Positions 43,313-43,615 of a DNA stretch of 43,615 bases are shown piece after piece. The stretch's first letter is position 1, and each line of letters opens with the position of its first letter. A model generated the notes under the pieces. That model was not told where the DNA came from. It did no database searches and saw nothing but the letters and a program-made list of their open reading frames with translations. The translations under genes and the position numbers were made by a program. Source of the stretch: Planctomycetota bacterium (lineage in GTDB: Bacteria; Planctomycetota; UBA8742; UBA2392). The stretch spans positions 1-43,615 of the forward strand of contig JAJVIO010000050.1 of assembly GCA_022071975.1 (NCBI GenBank), written 5' to 3'.

Positions 43313-43615
43313 ATGGCAATGGTCCGATTCGACGACGAGATTGAAGCATTGATTCAAAAGGTGATTGGCGCTGCGATCGAGGTTCATCGCGTACTGGGCC
43401 CCGGTTATCCAGAGTCCGTTTACGAACGAGCGCTGTGCCATGAGCTGCAGCTTCAGGGCATCACACATCGCCGGCAGGTTGACTTTGACGTCGAGTACAA
43501 GGGTGCCATTGTCGGCAGTGGGCGCATTGATCTGCTGATTGAAGAGCGCTTGATTGTCAAACTGAAAGCCGTCACTGAGCTTCCTGCGGTGTTCAAACAA
43601 CAGGTTGTGGCATAC
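43313..43615 (+). CDS. GxxExxY-family protein with changed nuclease motif (cut by window edge)
   Basis: 101 codons are visible, open at the right end. The family motif is GYPESVY in LGPGYPESVYERAL. The PD-(D/E)XK core should read Asp then Glu-x-Lys; here RIDLLIEERL is followed by IVKLKAV, so the expected Glu is Lys (AAA instead of GAA). That is a single-base difference and would probably abolish metal-dependent cleavage. The C-terminal FKQQVVAY is typical. No clear Shine-Dalgarno other than the purine-rich repeat AAGGAAAA just upstream, which suggests the repeat arm supplies the ribosome site. Confidence 0.85.
   Translation, partial: MAMVRFDDEIEALIQKVIGAAIEVHRVLGPGYPESVYERALCHELQLQGITHRRQVDFDVEYKGAIVGSGRIDLLIEERLIVKLKAVTELPAVFKQQVVAY

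Overview
The window is a high-GC bacterial chromosome segment. It has dense protein-coding genes on both strands and no rRNA, tRNA, phage structural genes or CRISPR array that I could see. Gene content suggests Planctomycetota or a neighbouring deep-branching phylum: ECF sigma with membrane anti-sigma, a soluble Ser/Thr kinase, zinc-ribbon membrane proteins, many secreted proteins of unknown function, FabL-type enoyl reductase and GxxExxY proteins. The phylum is an inference from style and content, not from a marker gene.

Layout. 1-2885 (minus): a partial zinc-ribbon membrane protein, an anti-sigma-like protein and an ECF sigma factor. 3023-6024 (plus): a membrane histidine kinase overlapping a secreted propeller-like protein. 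6091-8540: urocanate hydratase (hutU), a toxin-antitoxin pair, and a displaced second copy of the last 30 codons of hutU. 8558-11118: two secreted proteins and a VOC-fold protein. 11212-15953 (mostly minus): HtpX protease, small membrane and lipoproteins, a YhiN-like flavoprotein. 15950-20503 (minus): a membrane protein, a QueD-like enzyme, a second toxin-antitoxin pair, pheS, a single-span protein and a Ser/Thr kinase. 20658-26825 (minus): an acyl-CoA dehydrogenase, a large membrane protein that may be a degenerate NSS transporter, and a secreted repeat protein with a C-terminal parvulin domain. 26947-31552 (plus): fabL, two lipoproteins, and the mocA/xdhC molybdo-enzyme maturation pair split by a GxxExxY element. 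31718-35314 (minus): a globin-like protein, a DoxX-like protein and a znuABC-type metal importer. 35495-38565 (plus): feoA, feoA, feoB and a Cys-rich partner, divergent from znu and behind a Fur-box-like site. 39207-43248 (plus): an ArgE/DapE-type M20 deacylase, argH and argG. A second GxxExxY gene is cut by the right edge.

Most unusual feature. The intergenic DNA holds many elements built from two inverted arms of degenerate short-period repeats (period 7, 8, 9 or about 10 bp, several sequence flavours). Most begin at, overlap or directly follow the stop codon of the upstream gene, and several sit inside operons. In one case the same kind of arm flanks a GxxExxY (PD-(D/E)XK nuclease-like) gene, which suggests that GxxExxY genes and empty inverted repeats are autonomous and non-autonomous forms of one system. 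Other points of note are a hutU 3-prime end duplicated across a toxin-antitoxin module, a foreign-looking patch inside argH, a 12-bp palindrome found three times inside coding sequence, a -10/N6/ATG leaderless start pattern, a MITE-like element with 27-bp ends, and a perfect 27-bp inverted repeat between convergent genes.
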